From Paenibacillus tengchongensis (GTDB lineage Bacteria > Bacillota > Bacilli > Paenibacillales > Paenibacillaceae), in assembly GCF_008973665.1 (NCBI RefSeq), contig NZ_WACP01000004.1, forward strand, positions 62,001-126,000: 64,000 nt of DNA. The letters run 5' to 3'. The notes below the pieces were generated by a model. That model was not told where the DNA came from. It worked only from the letters and a program-made list of their open reading frames with translations, and ran no database searches. The number at the start of each line of letters is the position of its first letter. Position 1 is the stretch's first letter. Below, piece by piece: positions 29,982 to 39,182 of the stretch. Made by a program: the position numbers and the translations under genes.

Positions 29982-30731
29982 ATGCAATCGGTATCCCTGG
30001 ACTGCCATCAGCATATGATCGAAATACAGGACCTGTCCTTCGCCTACGGGGAGCAGAAGGTGATCTCCGGGCTGAATTATACGGTAAAAGAGCGCGATTT
30101 CCTTGGCATCATCGGTTCCAACGGCGCCGGCAAAACGACGCTGCTCAAGATGATTGTCGGCCTTTTGCCGCCCACCGGCGGCGACATCAAGCTCTTCGGC
30201 GAGTCGGTCCGCAAATTCAAGGATTGGGAACGGATCGGATATGTGCCGCAGAAGAACGCTTTTAATCCGCTCTTCCCCGCTACGGTGCGGGAGGTCGTGT
30301 TGTCCGGGCTGTACAACAACAAGAACCTGATCCGCCGCGTCTCGAAGGCCCAGCAGCGCCAGTGCGAGGATGCGCTGGAAGTGATGCGGATTCAGGACAT
30401 CGCGGGCAAGAGAGTCGGCCAGCTCTCCGGCGGCCAGCAGCAGCGCGTCTTCCTGGCGCGGGCGCTGATCAATCATCCGGACCTGCTGATTCTGGACGAA
30501 CCTACGGTCGGCATTGACGCCGAGACGCAGTCCAGCTTCTTCGAGCTTATCTTTCATATGCACGCCCATCATCACATGACGTTCCTGATGGTGTCGCATG
30601 ACATTGATATGATCAAGAACTACCTCGGCCATGAGCCGGTGCAGCGGAGCGGCAAAATCAATTTCTACTGCCGCCATTCGCATGAAGCCCAGGATTGCGT
30701 GGAAGAGAATCTGCAGCATACGCTGGTCTAA
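29982..30731 (+). CDS. znuC: Zinc ABC transporter ATP-binding protein
   Basis: This 249-residue ABC ATPase has Walker A GSNGAGKTT, signature LSGGQQQR, Walker B LLILDEPT and the switch histidine in VSHD. It energises zinc uptake through ZnuB. The start at 29982 has a weak AAAGGCGGT; an in-frame ATG at 30015 is possible and would remove 11 residues not typical of the family. It lies 45 nt after znuA. Unusually, znuB does not follow directly: a 590-bp repeat-containing gap intervenes. Confidence 0.92.
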   Translation: MQSVSLDCHQHMIEIQDLSFAYGEQKVISGLNYTVKERDFLGIIGSNGAGKTTLLKMIVGLLPPTGGDIKLFGESVRKFKDWERIGYVPQKNAFNPLFPATVREVVLSGLYNNKNLIRRVSKAQQRQCEDALEVMRIQDIAGKRVGQLSGGQQQRVFLARALINHPDLLILDEPTVGIDAETQSSFFELIFHMHAHHHMTFLMVSHDIDMIKNYLGHEPVQRSGKINFYCRHSHEAQDCVEENLQHTLV

Positions 30732-30844
30732 TTATCGCGTCGCATCGCCCCGGGACATTCTGCCGGCGGCATGCGGCGTGTAATTTTGTACAAGTATAGC
30801 GTTTGCTGGTTCACCGTTTATAATATCGTAAAGTTGATCGATAA

Positions 30845-31029
30845 CTGTATTCTGTACAATTAAACTATGGTGCGTTGCTTAGAAATGAAGAATAAATGTA
30901 TTCTATACACTTATTAATGAACAGGCCACTCTTTTTGGGATGAATTCTCAATTATACGTGTACGAAATGCAACTAAGCTCCGTTTTGGCTGTATTAGGAG
31001 CTTTTTAGTTGTACAAAATGCAGTAATTA
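30845..31029. repeat. Four-copy short repeat, two forward and two reverse
   Basis: Forward copies: CTGTATTCTGTACAATTAA (30845-30863) and ATGTATTCTATACACTTATT (from 30896). Reverse copies: 30948-30971 and 31005-31029, whose complements contain TGCATTTCGTACACGTATAA and CTGCATTTTGTACAACTAA. The shared core is TGyATTyyrTACA. The arrangement mirrors the unrelated cluster at 14033-14219. Confidence 0.65.
30975..31008 (+). terminator. Terminator-like hairpin after znuC
   Basis: AAGCTCC (30975-30981) pairs with GGAGCTT (30997-31003), followed by TTT; flanking CAACTAA and TTTTTAGTTG extend the inverted symmetry with a bulge. It may end the znuAC transcript or simply be part of the repeat structure. 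Confidence 0.45.
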
Positions 31030-31321
31030 ATAAGCGCGCACTATCAAGTGGCCAAATGTCTTCGGTAATGGGAAGTCATTCATCAATGCTTTCTCTAATG
31101 CGCTCCTTAATACATTCTTTAATTCATACCTAAGTTAATCCACAGTCAAGCTTGTCCCGCATGGGACGGAAGCGGTCCTTCTACATAGTCGCTAAACCCC
31201 GGGTCCCGCTGCTCCCACGCCAACTGTACTTAGCGGGTGTCGGAGAGGGCGGCAGCCCTTGGGGCCATCCCTTTCCAAGGGAGGGTTTGGGAGGGATTGA
31301 AACAGTAAAGGAGATACTATC

Positions 31322-32125
31322 TTGGAAATTATATTCAGTGATTTTTTTCAGCGGGCGCTGGCAGGCGGGCTGATGATCGGCATTACGGCGCCGCTCATAG
31401 GCGTCTTTCTGGTGCTGCGGCGTCTGTCCATGATCGGCGATACGCTGGCCCATGTGACTATTGCCGGGGTGGCGCTCGGCTTTTTGACCGGTTTTTATCC
31501 GCTGGGGGCCGGTCTGATCTTTGCAGTGCTGGCTTCGTTCGCCATCGAGAAGCTGCGCAAAGCGTACAAAACCTATGCCGAGCTCTCCATCGCCATCATT
31601 ATGTCGGGCGGCGTGGCGCTGGCCTCGCTGTTTTTTACTTTGGGAAAAGGGTACAACGCCGATGTCATGAGCTACCTGTTCGGCAGCATCTACACGCTCA
31701 ATAACACGGACTTAATCGTAGTAGGCATTGTAACGGTTGCTGTAGTGGTGATTATATCGCTCTTCTTTAAAGAATTTTTCCTGCTCAGCTTTGAAGAGGA
31801 CGCAGCCAGTGTCAGCGGTCTGCCGGTCAAGCTGCTGAATATGCTGATTACGGTGCTTACAGCCCTTGTCATCAGCACGGCGATCAAAATCGTCGGCTCA
31901 CTGCTGGTTTCGGCGCTCCTGACCATTCCGGTCGCTATCAGCCTGCTGCTGTCGCGCAGCTTCAAGACGTCGGTGATCCTGTCGGTTATTATCGCGGAGA
32001 TCGCCGTGGTGGCGGGACTTGTAGTGGCGGGCGTATGGAATCTGGCACCGGGGGCAACGATTGTGCTGCTGCTGATCGCTCTCCTGGTTCTGACGTTAAT
32101 CGGCAAAAAGGGGCTGCCTACCTGA
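31322..32125 (+). CDS. znuB: Zinc ABC transporter permease
   Basis: This 267-residue ABC-3 family permease has about eight transmembrane segments and the family-typical LRRLSMIGDTLAHVTIAGVALG near the N-terminus. It starts at TTG 31322 with AAAGGAGA 7 nt upstream. It forms the membrane channel for zinc with ZnuA and ZnuC but is separated from znuC by 590 bp, so its transcription may be partly independent. Confidence 0.93.
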   Translation: MEIIFSDFFQRALAGGLMIGITAPLIGVFLVLRRLSMIGDTLAHVTIAGVALGFLTGFYPLGAGLIFAVLASFAIEKLRKAYKTYAELSIAIIMSGGVALASLFFTLGKGYNADVMSYLFGSIYTLNNTDLIVVGIVTVAVVVIISLFFKEFFLLSFEEDAASVSGLPVKLLNMLITVLTALVISTAIKIVGSLLVSALLTIPVAISLLLSRSFKTSVILSVIIAEIAVVAGLVVAGVWNLAPGATIVLLLIALLVLTLIGKKGLPT

Positions 32126-32291
32126 GGCGACTGTGAAACAAGCCGTAAGGTTGGGGAGTGGCGAAACTTCATTCATAGAAAAAGCATCCAGCAGCATATA
32201 TCTTGTACTAGACAGGATAATCAGATGGTTTGACCGCTGCCGCCATTCTGTACGAGCGATTTGACTTTTCGCAAAAGGAGTGCTGCCGCTT

Positions 32292-33005
32292 ATGGCCGGA
32301 TTGAATGCCGGGATCGCTTTTGCCGCCGGGGTGGCGTCGTTCATCTCGCCCTGCTGCCTGCCGCTGTATCCGTCTTATCTTTCTTATATTACCGGCTTGT
32401 CTGTGCAGCAGCTGCGCAGCGGCAGGAACAGCAAAGAGGTCCGTTTCCGGACCTTTTCGCATACGCTGGCTTTTATTTTGGGTTTCTCGGCGGTGTTCTA
32501 TACGCTGGGGTTCGGTGCCGGACTGCTTGGCGAGCTGTTTCACGGTCAGCGGGAGCTGATCCGGCAGCTGTCGGCGCTGCTGATCATCGCTATGGGACTG
32601 GTATTGCTTGGCATATTGCGGCCGCAATTTCTGATGCGTGAACGCAAGCTGCAATGGAGTTGGCGTCCTGCCGGATATATCGGCTCATTCCTGCTGGGGA
32701 TCGGCTTCTCGGCAGGTTGGTCGCCGTGCATCGGGCCGATCCTGACCGCCATCATCGCGCTGTCCGTCAGCGACCACGACACATGGTTTACCTTGATTAC
32801 AGCCTACAGCGCAGGATTTGCGCTGCCGTTCTTCGGCCTGGCCTTCTTCATCGGCGGAAGCCGCCGCATCCTCAAATACTCCGGTGCGCTGATGAAGCTG
32901 GGCGGTGCGCTGATGATCGGCATGGGTATCCTGCTGTTCACGGGTCAAATGTTCCGCATCACCGTCTGGCTGCAGGGCCTTACGCCCGAGTGGCTGACGA
33001 TTTAA
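32292..33005 (+). CDS. ccdA: Cytochrome c biogenesis protein CcdA
   Basis: This 237-residue membrane protein has about six transmembrane segments. It passes reducing equivalents across the membrane for cytochrome c maturation and, in spore formers, spore synthesis. The paired redox cysteines are in FISPCCLPLYP and GWSPCIGPIL. AAAGGAGTG supports ATG 32292 over an in-frame GTG at 32280 that overlaps the ribosome site. It is convergent with splB, with only 30 nt between stops. Confidence 0.92.
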   Translation: MAGLNAGIAFAAGVASFISPCCLPLYPSYLSYITGLSVQQLRSGRNSKEVRFRTFSHTLAFILGFSAVFYTLGFGAGLLGELFHGQRELIRQLSALLIIAMGLVLLGILRPQFLMRERKLQWSWRPAGYIGSFLLGIGFSAGWSPCIGPILTAIIALSVSDHDTWFTLITAYSAGFALPFFGLAFFIGGSRRILKYSGALMKLGGALMIGMGILLFTGQMFRITVWLQGLTPEWLTI

Positions 33006-33035
33006 CTTTGTGGGGCTTGATATCGATGGGGGGAA

Positions 33036-34112
33036 TTATGTGAAGTAATCAATTCCCGCCTCCGGAAAATGCTCAAAGATCCGCTCTGTGATGAACTCGC
33101 GCAGGGCGGTTTGCTGTTCATCCGGGTAGACGTATTTGTTCTGGCCCCAGCGGCCCCATTTTTTCTTGCGCTTCTCGATATCCATCTCCAGCTTGCTTTT
33201 GGGATACCGCTTCTCGATAACGGCCTTGGCCGTCTTGGTGAAGCGGTGCTGGATCATCTCGAAGGTCAGTCCGGCGCCGGTGGTCGGCGGCAGCGCTGCC
33301 TTGAGCTTGGCGAGCAGCTCGGCATAGCCCTGCTCCCAGCCGTCGTGCCAGATGATCGGCGCAATGATGAAGCCGAGCGGATAGCCGGCCCGCGCGACTT
33401 TGCCGGCGGCCTCGATGCGCTCCTCGAAGCGGGCGGTGGCAGGCTCGAAATTCTTGATGACATAGTCGGCATTGATGCTGAAGCGGATTCGCGTGTGCCC
33501 GTTATGCTTCAGCTCAAGCAGCGGCTCGACATGCTGGTATTTGGTTACGAACCGCAGCCGCCCCAGCGGCTCGCCGGCCATGAACGTAATCAGTTCGGCC
33601 AAAGAGCCGGTGATATGCTCCAGTCCCAGCGGATCGGAGGTACAGGCTGCCTCGAAGGTGGTAATCTCCGGCGAGCGCTCTTCGATATATTTTTTCGCTG
33701 CGGCAATAACATCGTCTGTGTTCACATATACGCGGATATAAGGCTTAGCACCCAGTGTAGTCTGCAAATAACAATAATGGCAGTGTCCCATACAGCCGGT
33801 GGCAATCGGAATCGCATAATCGGCGGAAGGCTTCGACTGGTCGAAAGTGAGCGTCTTGCGGAGGCCGACAACCAGGGTGCGTTTGGCGATTTTGTACTGC
33901 TCCAGCTCTGTCTCACCGGGCAGGCCGGTAATCCGGTTGTGCGAGGTGGTCATGCGATACTCAATGTTATGCGCTTTGACCCATTCCATAATCCTCTGGC
34001 CTTTCGGGTAATTCAGGGCATCCGGCTCAAAATAGACCAGCTCAGGAATGAAAAGGGCGGTGGGTTTGGGCTGCTTTTTAACCCTGGGCCGCTCGGGCGC
34101 CGCGATTGTCAT
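33036..34112 (-). CDS. splB: Spore photoproduct lyase
   Basis: This 358-residue radical-SAM enzyme reverses the UV spore photoproduct in DNA during germination. The cluster cysteines are C107, C111 and C114 in GCMGHCHYC, and the catalytic H-donor cysteine is C157 in FEAACTSDP. AAGGAG 9 nt before ATG 34112 sets the start; a 36-residue in-frame extension is not supported. No splA regulator is adjacent, unlike B. subtilis. It is divergent from mntR. Confidence 0.94.
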   Translation of the reverse strand: MTIAAPERPRVKKQPKPTALFIPELVYFEPDALNYPKGQRIMEWVKAHNIEYRMTTSHNRITGLPGETELEQYKIAKRTLVVGLRKTLTFDQSKPSADYAIPIATGCMGHCHYCYLQTTLGAKPYIRVYVNTDDVIAAAKKYIEERSPEITTFEAACTSDPLGLEHITGSLAELITFMAGEPLGRLRFVTKYQHVEPLLELKHNGHTRIRFSINADYVIKNFEPATARFEERIEAAGKVARAGYPLGFIIAPIIWHDGWEQGYAELLAKLKAALPPTTGAGLTFEMIQHRFTKTAKAVIEKRYPKSKLEMDIEKRKKKWGRWGQNKYVYPDEQQTALREFITERIFEHFPEAGIDYFT

Positions 34113-34300
34113 GGACTCACACTCCTTGCTGTGGAATACCTTTATTGTGCCGGAAACATGCCTTCCGAAACCGTGGTAATCATCGTTAATGCCCGGATTA
34201 GGGCGAAGTGGACTTGCCAAGGGGCGCCGGAAACATGTATCATTGGTAGAGCAAGGTTGGCCCCCGTGCCATGCTCATTATAGAAAAGAGGTAAAAAGGA

Positions 34301-34726
34301 ATGCCAACACCCAGCATGGAGGATTATTTGGAGCGCATATACAAACTGATCGACGAGAAAGGCTATGCGCGGGTCTCGGATATCGCCGAGGGACTGGAAG
34401 TCCACCCCTCCTCTGTGACCAAAATGATCCAAAAACTGGATAAGGACGAATATCTCATCTATGAGAAATATCGTGGGCTTGTCCTGACTAGCAAAGGCAA
34501 GAAAGTGGGAAAACGCCTCGTTGACCGTCATCAGCTGCTGGAGGAGTTTCTGAGCCTGATCGGAGTGCAGCAGGAGCATATTTATAAGGATGTTGAGGGA
34601 ATCGAGCATCACCTGAGCTGGGATTCCATTACGCGGATCGAAACGCTTGTGGAGTATTTCCGCCGGGATGAAGCCCGTGTCCAGACCTTATACGATATTC
34701 ACCAAGAACTGGCCAATGAATCCTAG
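34301..34726 (+). CDS. mntR: Manganese-responsive regulator MntR
   Basis: This 141-residue DtxR-family repressor controls manganese uptake genes. It begins [12 protein letters not shown] and has the recognition segment [19 protein letters not shown]. Metal ligands match B. subtilis MntR: D8, E11, H77, E99, E102, H103 (EGIEHHLSW). AAAGAGG upstream supports the ATG. It appears monocistronic, with a terminator at 34822. No Mn transporter is in the window. Confidence 0.95.
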   Translation: MPTPSMEDYLERIYKLIDEKGYARVSDIAEGLEVHPSSVTKMIQKLDKDEYLIYEKYRGLVLTSKGKKVGKRLVDRHQLLEEFLSLIGVQQEHIYKDVEGIEHHLSWDSITRIETLVEYFRRDEARVQTLYDIHQELANES

Positions 34727-34821
34727 AGGCTGTTTTTTTGTGCGGTTTACCGCAACCTTTCCAGTTTTTTAACGTCAAACGGTTATCGGCCTGAAGGGTA
34801 GGCTTCCGTTTGAGAAGACAA

Positions 34822-34866
34822 CCGGCCTTCTCTCCTTGATGTCAAGGGGAAGAGGGCCGTTTCTTA
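34822..34866 (+). terminator. Intrinsic terminator after mntR
   Basis: CGGCC-TCT-TCCTT pairs with AAGG-GA-AGA-GGCCG in an interrupted stem around GATGTC, followed by TTTCTTATTT. Confidence 0.7.
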
Positions 34867-34919
34867 TTTAATGGCTTTTCCGGCCATTATCCACTACTTT
34901 AAATGCTTGGGGAGGAATC

Positions 34920-36581
34920 ATGAATTATTGTAAAAAAGGTCTGCTCCTGCTGCTCGGCCTGCTGCTCTGCCTGCCGCTCTGGAGTCCCGGCGCCGGCGCT
35001 GCGGCGGCCGCCATTACCATCGAACTGGATGGTAGGGCGCTCAGCAGCGATGTCCCGCCGTTTATTACGGCTTCAAACGTAACGATGGTGCCGGTTTCGG
35101 TGGTAAGCCAAGGTCTCGGGGCCCAGGTGACCTGGGAGCAGAGCAGCAAGACGGCAACGATCAGTAAGGACGGGAACGTCATCAAGCTCACCAGCGGCCA
35201 AAAGACGGCTTCCGTCAATAATGCTTCAGTCAGCTTGGACACTTCGGTACAGATCAAGCAGGGACGGGTCATGGTCCCGCTCCGCTTCGTCAGTGAGCAG
35301 CTCGGCCTTCAGGTCGTGTGGAACCAGGCGGCCAAGCATATCGCGCTCTATACGCAGGCGGAGGTAGGCGGGCCGGGTACGCCAACGGTCCCTACAGTGC
35401 CTGAGGTGACAGAGCCGGCTACGCCAACCGTTCCGACGGTGCCCAGTGTGCCCGGCACCAGCACCGGCAAAGCGATGAAAGGCGCGTGGATCTCCACCGT
35501 CTATAATCTCGACTGGCCGTCGGCGGCCTCGGCGGGCAATGCCGCCAAGCAGAAGGCCGAGTTCGACAGCCTGCTGGACAAGCTGGAGGCCACGGGGTTT
35601 AATGCCGTGTTCGTCCAGGTGCGTCCGGCAGGCGATGCCCTGTATTCCTCGCAACTGGTTCCCTGGTCCAAGGTGCTGACCGGGACGCAGGGCAAGGACC
35701 CTGGATACGACCCGCTGGCCTATATGGTCAGTGCCGCACATCAGCGGGGGATGCAAATCCATGCCTGGTTCAATCCGTTCCGGGCGACGACGGAGACATC
35801 GGTGACAGGGATCGCCTCGCTGGCCGGCAACTCGGTGGTGAAGCTGCATCCCGAATGGATTGTTACAGCAGACGGCAAAAAATATATTAATCCGGGCGTT
35901 CCGGAAGCCAGGCAGCATATCATCGACACTGTCATGGAGGTTGTCAGGGGCTATGATATCGACGGCGTGCATCTCGACGACTATTTCTATCCTTCCGGCG
36001 TTACGTTTGCCGATGATGCGGCTTATAAAACCTACAATTCAAAGGGAATCGCGAATAAAGCCGACTGGCGGCGGGATAACATCAACGAATTCATTCAGTC
36101 TCTCGGCCAAGAAGTCCATACCTTGAAGCCCGCCGTTTCCTTCGGGGTCAGCCCGTTCGGGGTATGGCGCAATATCAAGAAGGATAGCACCGGATCGGAT
36201 ACGAGTGCGGGCGTTACGGCTTACGACGATATGTATGCCGACACCCGCACATGGATCCGCAGCGGCTGGATCGACTATATCGCCCCGCAGGTGTACTGGA
36301 GTCTCTCTTTCAGCGCCGCCCGCTACGACAAGCTGGTGGACTGGTGGGTTGACGAAGTGAAGAACACCAATGTGAAGCTGTACATCGGCCTCGCTTCCTA
36401 TAAAGTCGGCGACAGCAAAGAGAAAGCCGAGTGGCAGAGCGGCGAGCAGATTATCAATCAGCTGAAATACAATGACCAGTATGAAGAAGTCACCGGCAGC
36501 ATAATGTTCCGGGCCAACGATATTGTGGTGCGCAATCCGTTTGGCCTGGCAAGCTTACTGACCTTTTACTTTAAATCCTGA
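34920..36581 (+). CDS. Secreted family 10-like glycosyl hydrolase with copper amine oxidase N-like domain
   Basis: This 553-residue exported protein has a signal peptide (about 1-28), a copper amine oxidase N-like domain (about 30-145, ending MVPLRFVSEQLGLQVVW) and a Pro/Thr linker (about 150-180). A C-terminal GHL10/YngK-like hydrolase domain follows (about 184-553) with GAWISTVYNLDWP, HAWFNPFR and DGVHLDDYFYP. GGGGAGGAATC before the ATG supports the start. It probably acts on cell-wall or extracellular glycans. The substrate is not established for this family. Confidence 0.85.
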   Translation: MNYCKKGLLLLLGLLLCLPLWSPGAGAAAAAITIELDGRALSSDVPPFITASNVTMVPVSVVSQGLGAQVTWEQSSKTATISKDGNVIKLTSGQKTASVNNASVSLDTSVQIKQGRVMVPLRFVSEQLGLQVVWNQAAKHIALYTQAEVGGPGTPTVPTVPEVTEPATPTVPTVPSVPGTSTGKAMKGAWISTVYNLDWPSAASAGNAAKQKAEFDSLLDKLEATGFNAVFVQVRPAGDALYSSQLVPWSKVLTGTQGKDPGYDPLAYMVSAAHQRGMQIHAWFNPFRATTETSVTGIASLAGNSVVKLHPEWIVTADGKKYINPGVPEARQHIIDTVMEVVRGYDIDGVHLDDYFYPSGVTFADDAAYKTYNSKGIANKADWRRDNINEFIQSLGQEVHTLKPAVSFGVSPFGVWRNIKKDSTGSDTSAGVTAYDDMYADTRTWIRSGWIDYIAPQVYWSLSFSAARYDKLVDWWVDEVKNTNVKLYIGLASYKVGDSKEKAEWQSGEQIINQLKYNDQYEEVTGSIMFRANDIVVRNPFGLASLLTFYFKS

Positions 36582-36593
36582 TTGTCATGAAAG

Positions 36594-36643
36594 CTCCCCA
36601 GTGCACATAGATAAGCAATAGGTCTATGCACGGGGGAGTTTTG
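36594..36643 (+). terminator. Terminator hairpin that contains the next ribosome site
   Basis: CTCCCC-GTGCA-ATAGA pairs with TCTAT-GCAC-GGGGAG around AAGCAATAGG, followed by TTTT. The 3' arm GGGGGAG (36633-36639) is also the ribosome site of the patatin gene starting at 36649, so the fold would both end transcription and hide that site. Confidence 0.7.
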
Positions 36644-36648
36644 CCGAT

Positions 36649-37596
36649 ATGGAAATCAATGCAGTCTTTGAAGGCGGAGGGGTCAAAGGAGTTGCGCTGG
36701 CGGGAGCAGTAGAAGCGTCGGAGCGGGCTGGGGTAACGTTCAACCGGGTCGCCGGCACATCCTCCGGCTCGATCATCGCTTCCTTCCTGGCCGCCGGCTA
36801 CGACGGGGAAACGATGAGCCAGGTCATCAAGCAGACTTCATTTACGTCATTTCTGAAACGCGGCGGCATCTTTCGCACAGCCCTGATCGGACCGGCGCTG
36901 CGGGTATTGATGAAGAAGGGTCTGTATTCGGGGGAAGCGCTGGAGAATTGGGTCAGATGCATCCTGCGGAGCAAGGGGATTGCCACCTTCAATGATCTGC
37001 CTAAAGGCAAGCTGTCGATTATAGCTTCCGATATTACGAACGGACGGATTGTCGTGCTGCCCGATGGTCTGGCCGATTACGGCATCGCTCCCGGAAGCTT
37101 TGAGGTAGCCAGAGCGGTACGGATGAGCTGCAGCATCCCGTTCTTCTTCGACCCTGTAATGCTGCGCCTCAGCGGCCCGGCCGCTGCGGGCAGGATATTT
37201 ACAGAGCAATTTGTGTATCTGGTGGATGGCGGGATGCTCAGCAACTTCCCGCTGTGGCTGTTTGACGAGAAGGAGAACGGCTTCCCGAATCCCGCACACC
37301 GGACGCCCACGGTCGGCTACCAGCTGATCGGCAAGACCGATCCGGAGCCGCACCGGATTACGGGACCGATCAGCATGCTGCAGGCCATGGTCGGCACCAT
37401 GCTGTCAGCGCACGATGAGCGTTATATCGAGACGGAGAAGTTCGTGCGCACCGTCAAAATCCCGACCCTCGGCATCTCCACCACACAGTTTCATCTCTCC
37501 GAGGCGAAGAGCGATGAGCTCTATGCCGCAGGGTACCTGGCCGGAGAGGAATTCTTCCGGACCTGGCGTCCGCCGAATACAAGCTCCATCAAGTGA
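36649..37596 (+). CDS. Patatin-like phospholipase
   Basis: This 315-residue hydrolase has the oxyanion loop GGGVKG (9-14), nucleophile S38 in GTSSG, and the dyad aspartate in DGGMLSNFP. It is a Ser-Asp lipid acyl hydrolase, probably cytoplasmic or membrane-peripheral, as no signal peptide is visible. GGGGGAG 9 nt upstream of the ATG is the ribosome site and lies in the 3' arm of the preceding terminator hairpin. Natural substrate unknown. Confidence 0.88.
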   Translation: MEINAVFEGGGVKGVALAGAVEASERAGVTFNRVAGTSSGSIIASFLAAGYDGETMSQVIKQTSFTSFLKRGGIFRTALIGPALRVLMKKGLYSGEALENWVRCILRSKGIATFNDLPKGKLSIIASDITNGRIVVLPDGLADYGIAPGSFEVARAVRMSCSIPFFFDPVMLRLSGPAAAGRIFTEQFVYLVDGGMLSNFPLWLFDEKENGFPNPAHRTPTVGYQLIGKTDPEPHRITGPISMLQAMVGTMLSAHDERYIETEKFVRTVKIPTLGISTTQFHLSEAKSDELYAAGYLAGEEFFRTWRPPNTSSIK

Positions 37597-37628
37597 AGTG
37601 GATACCGTATGACCTACAGCAAATTAAA

Positions 37629-37665
37629 AAGGCACCGCCTGCGGCATTAATGCCGGCGGTGCCTT
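37629..37665. terminator. Bidirectional terminator between convergent genes
   Basis: GGCACCGCC (37631-37639) pairs with GGCGGTGCC (37655-37663), with extra pairing inside. On the minus strand it is followed by TTTTT, making it the stronger signal for the yqhQ unit. Confidence 0.85.
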
Positions 37666-37676
37666 GTACTGTAAAG

Positions 37677-38021
37677 TCAGTGATATTTCGGCAGCTGATC
37701 GTCGTCGTTCTTGCCTTTGCTGCCTTCGATGACCTGAAACGGATAGCTCTTGCGTTTGGGAGGGGCTGGCTGGCCCTTGCGGGCAGAAGCCACCTTGGCC
37801 ATCGTTTTCTGTGAGGGCTTTACTTTGATTTTCTTGCCGCCCGGCCCGCGTACACGGCTTCTTGGAGCGATCCGGTAAGCATAAAAGATAACCCCCGCAA
37901 TCAGCAGGGCCGGAAGCAGCAGCCAAAGCACTCCTCCCCAGTCACCCTTAATAATAAGACTAACCACTCCTAGGGCCGCTAAAACGATGATCGTCCAAAA
38001 AATCAAAGCCTGCCTTTTCAT
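37677..38021 (-). CDS. Small membrane protein, unknown function
   Basis: This 114-residue protein has two adjacent hydrophobic segments (about residues 6-24 and 30-48) and a basic tail (SRVRGPGGKKIKVKPSQK). AAAGGAT upstream of ATG 38021 overlaps the yqhQ stop codon, so it is probably translationally coupled to yqhQ. I do not recognise a family. The pairing with yqhQ suggests a membrane-linked role only. Confidence 0.7.
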   Translation of the reverse strand: MKRQALIFWTIIVLAALGVVSLIIKGDWGGVLWLLLPALLIAGVIFYAYRIAPRSRVRGPGGKKIKVKPSQKTMAKVASARKGQPAPPKRKSYPFQVIEGSKGKNDDDQLPKYH

Positions 38022-38028
38022 CGCACAC

Positions 38029-39027
38029 TCATCCTTTCGCAGGATCCAATATGCCGCCGGCAGCGCCGGCTTCCGCATATCCTCTCGCTTCGATTGCGGC
38101 GTCAAGCTCCCGCATCCGGTTAAAGGAAGCAATCGAGACTTCCACCATTTCGTCTTTCGGTTCCTTGGTGGTCAGCAGTTGCAGCCACAGCCCCGGATAC
38201 CCGAGATACTTGAGGCCGGGAACTTCGCGCACCGCGTTGGTGCCTTTGAGCACTTCAAAGGATACGGCAATTACGACCGGCAACAGCACCAGGCGCTGGA
38301 CCACACGCTCCACCATATTATCCCATGGTACGAGGGAATAAATGATTACGCCCAGAATAATCGTCAGCATCATGAAGCTGCTGCCGCAGCGGTAATGCAG
38401 ACGGCTGTACTTCTGAACATTCGCTACTGTCAGCTCTTCACCGGCTTCAAAAGCGCTGATGACCTTGTGCTCGGCCCCGTGGTACTGAAAGAGCCGCTTA
38501 ATGACCGGCGTCTGGGAGATTGCCCACAGATAGATGAGCAGCAGGATGAGCTTGATGCCGCCTTCTACCAGATTATGCAGGATATAGCCGTCAAAGGCTT
38601 CTCCAAATAAGAAATCTTCTACAAATACCGGTACTAGCGTGAAAATAACTTTGCCGAACAGGAAGGAGAGAATCCCCATCACGGCTACGCCGAAAATCAT
38701 GCCCAGGCTCCAGCCTTCCTCTTTCTGCTTGGCCTTCTCCTGCTGCTTGGCATATTCCTCGGGCTCCGTTTCATCCTCAGCATACGATTCGGCCGAATAA
38801 TTGAGATGCTTCGAGCCTTTGGCGCTGGAATCTATAAGACTCACAATGCCGCGAAGCAGTGGAATTCTGCGCAGCTTAAGCACCCAGCTCTTATCGCTTC
38901 TCGGCACCTCCAAAAACGTAATTTCCTGGTTCTTTCTTCGCACGGCTGTTACATTGACATGCTTGCCGCCGAACATAACGCCTTCGATTACGGCTTGCCC
39001 GCCGTAACTGGGAGTTTCCTGGGACAA
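38029..39027 (-). CDS. yqhQ: DUF1385 membrane protein YqhQ
   Basis: This 332-residue DUF1385 family protein begins with the conserved YGGQAVIEGVMFGG and has several transmembrane segments in the middle and C-terminal part, plus HYRCGSSFMML. It starts at TTG 39027, with GGAAGGTG 6 nt upstream and good agreement with family N-termini; a GTG at 39036 is the alternative. Its biochemical role is unknown. It is divergent from yqhR as in Bacillus. Confidence 0.85.
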   Translation of the reverse strand: MSQETPSYGGQAVIEGVMFGGKHVNVTAVRRKNQEITFLEVPRSDKSWVLKLRRIPLLRGIVSLIDSSAKGSKHLNYSAESYAEDETEPEEYAKQQEKAKQKEEGWSLGMIFGVAVMGILSFLFGKVIFTLVPVFVEDFLFGEAFDGYILHNLVEGGIKLILLLIYLWAISQTPVIKRLFQYHGAEHKVISAFEAGEELTVANVQKYSRLHYRCGSSFMMLTIILGVIIYSLVPWDNMVERVVQRLVLLPVVIAVSFEVLKGTNAVREVPGLKYLGYPGLWLQLLTTKEPKDEMVEVSIASFNRMRELDAAIEARGYAEAGAAGGILDPAKG

Positions 39028-39182
39028 CCAATTCACCTTCCCGTGTAATGAATTTATTAATGATAGAACTATTGTAACGAATTTATGCCCACATTGCTAG
39101 TTGGATCGGCTTTTCCTGCGCATACTAACCGCATCCGAGCGGGAAGGCCCGCCAATCAGGCAGGAAAGGAAGAACAAAACAT

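Larger units (their letters stand above)
30732..31321. other. 590-bp gap inside the znu gene cluster
   Basis: No gene is supported here. The gap holds a four-copy repeat (30845-31029), a terminator-like stem within it, and a GC-rich stretch (31160-31300) with CCCTTTCC/AAGGGAGGG-type imperfect repeats. A TATAAT at 30819 lacks a good -35. znuB may therefore need its own promoter or read-through. Confidence 0.55.

Noticed and set aside
31152..31373. 73-residue open frame before znuB
   Set aside because: Overlaps the znuB start, has no ribosome site, and lies in low-complexity intergenic DNA.
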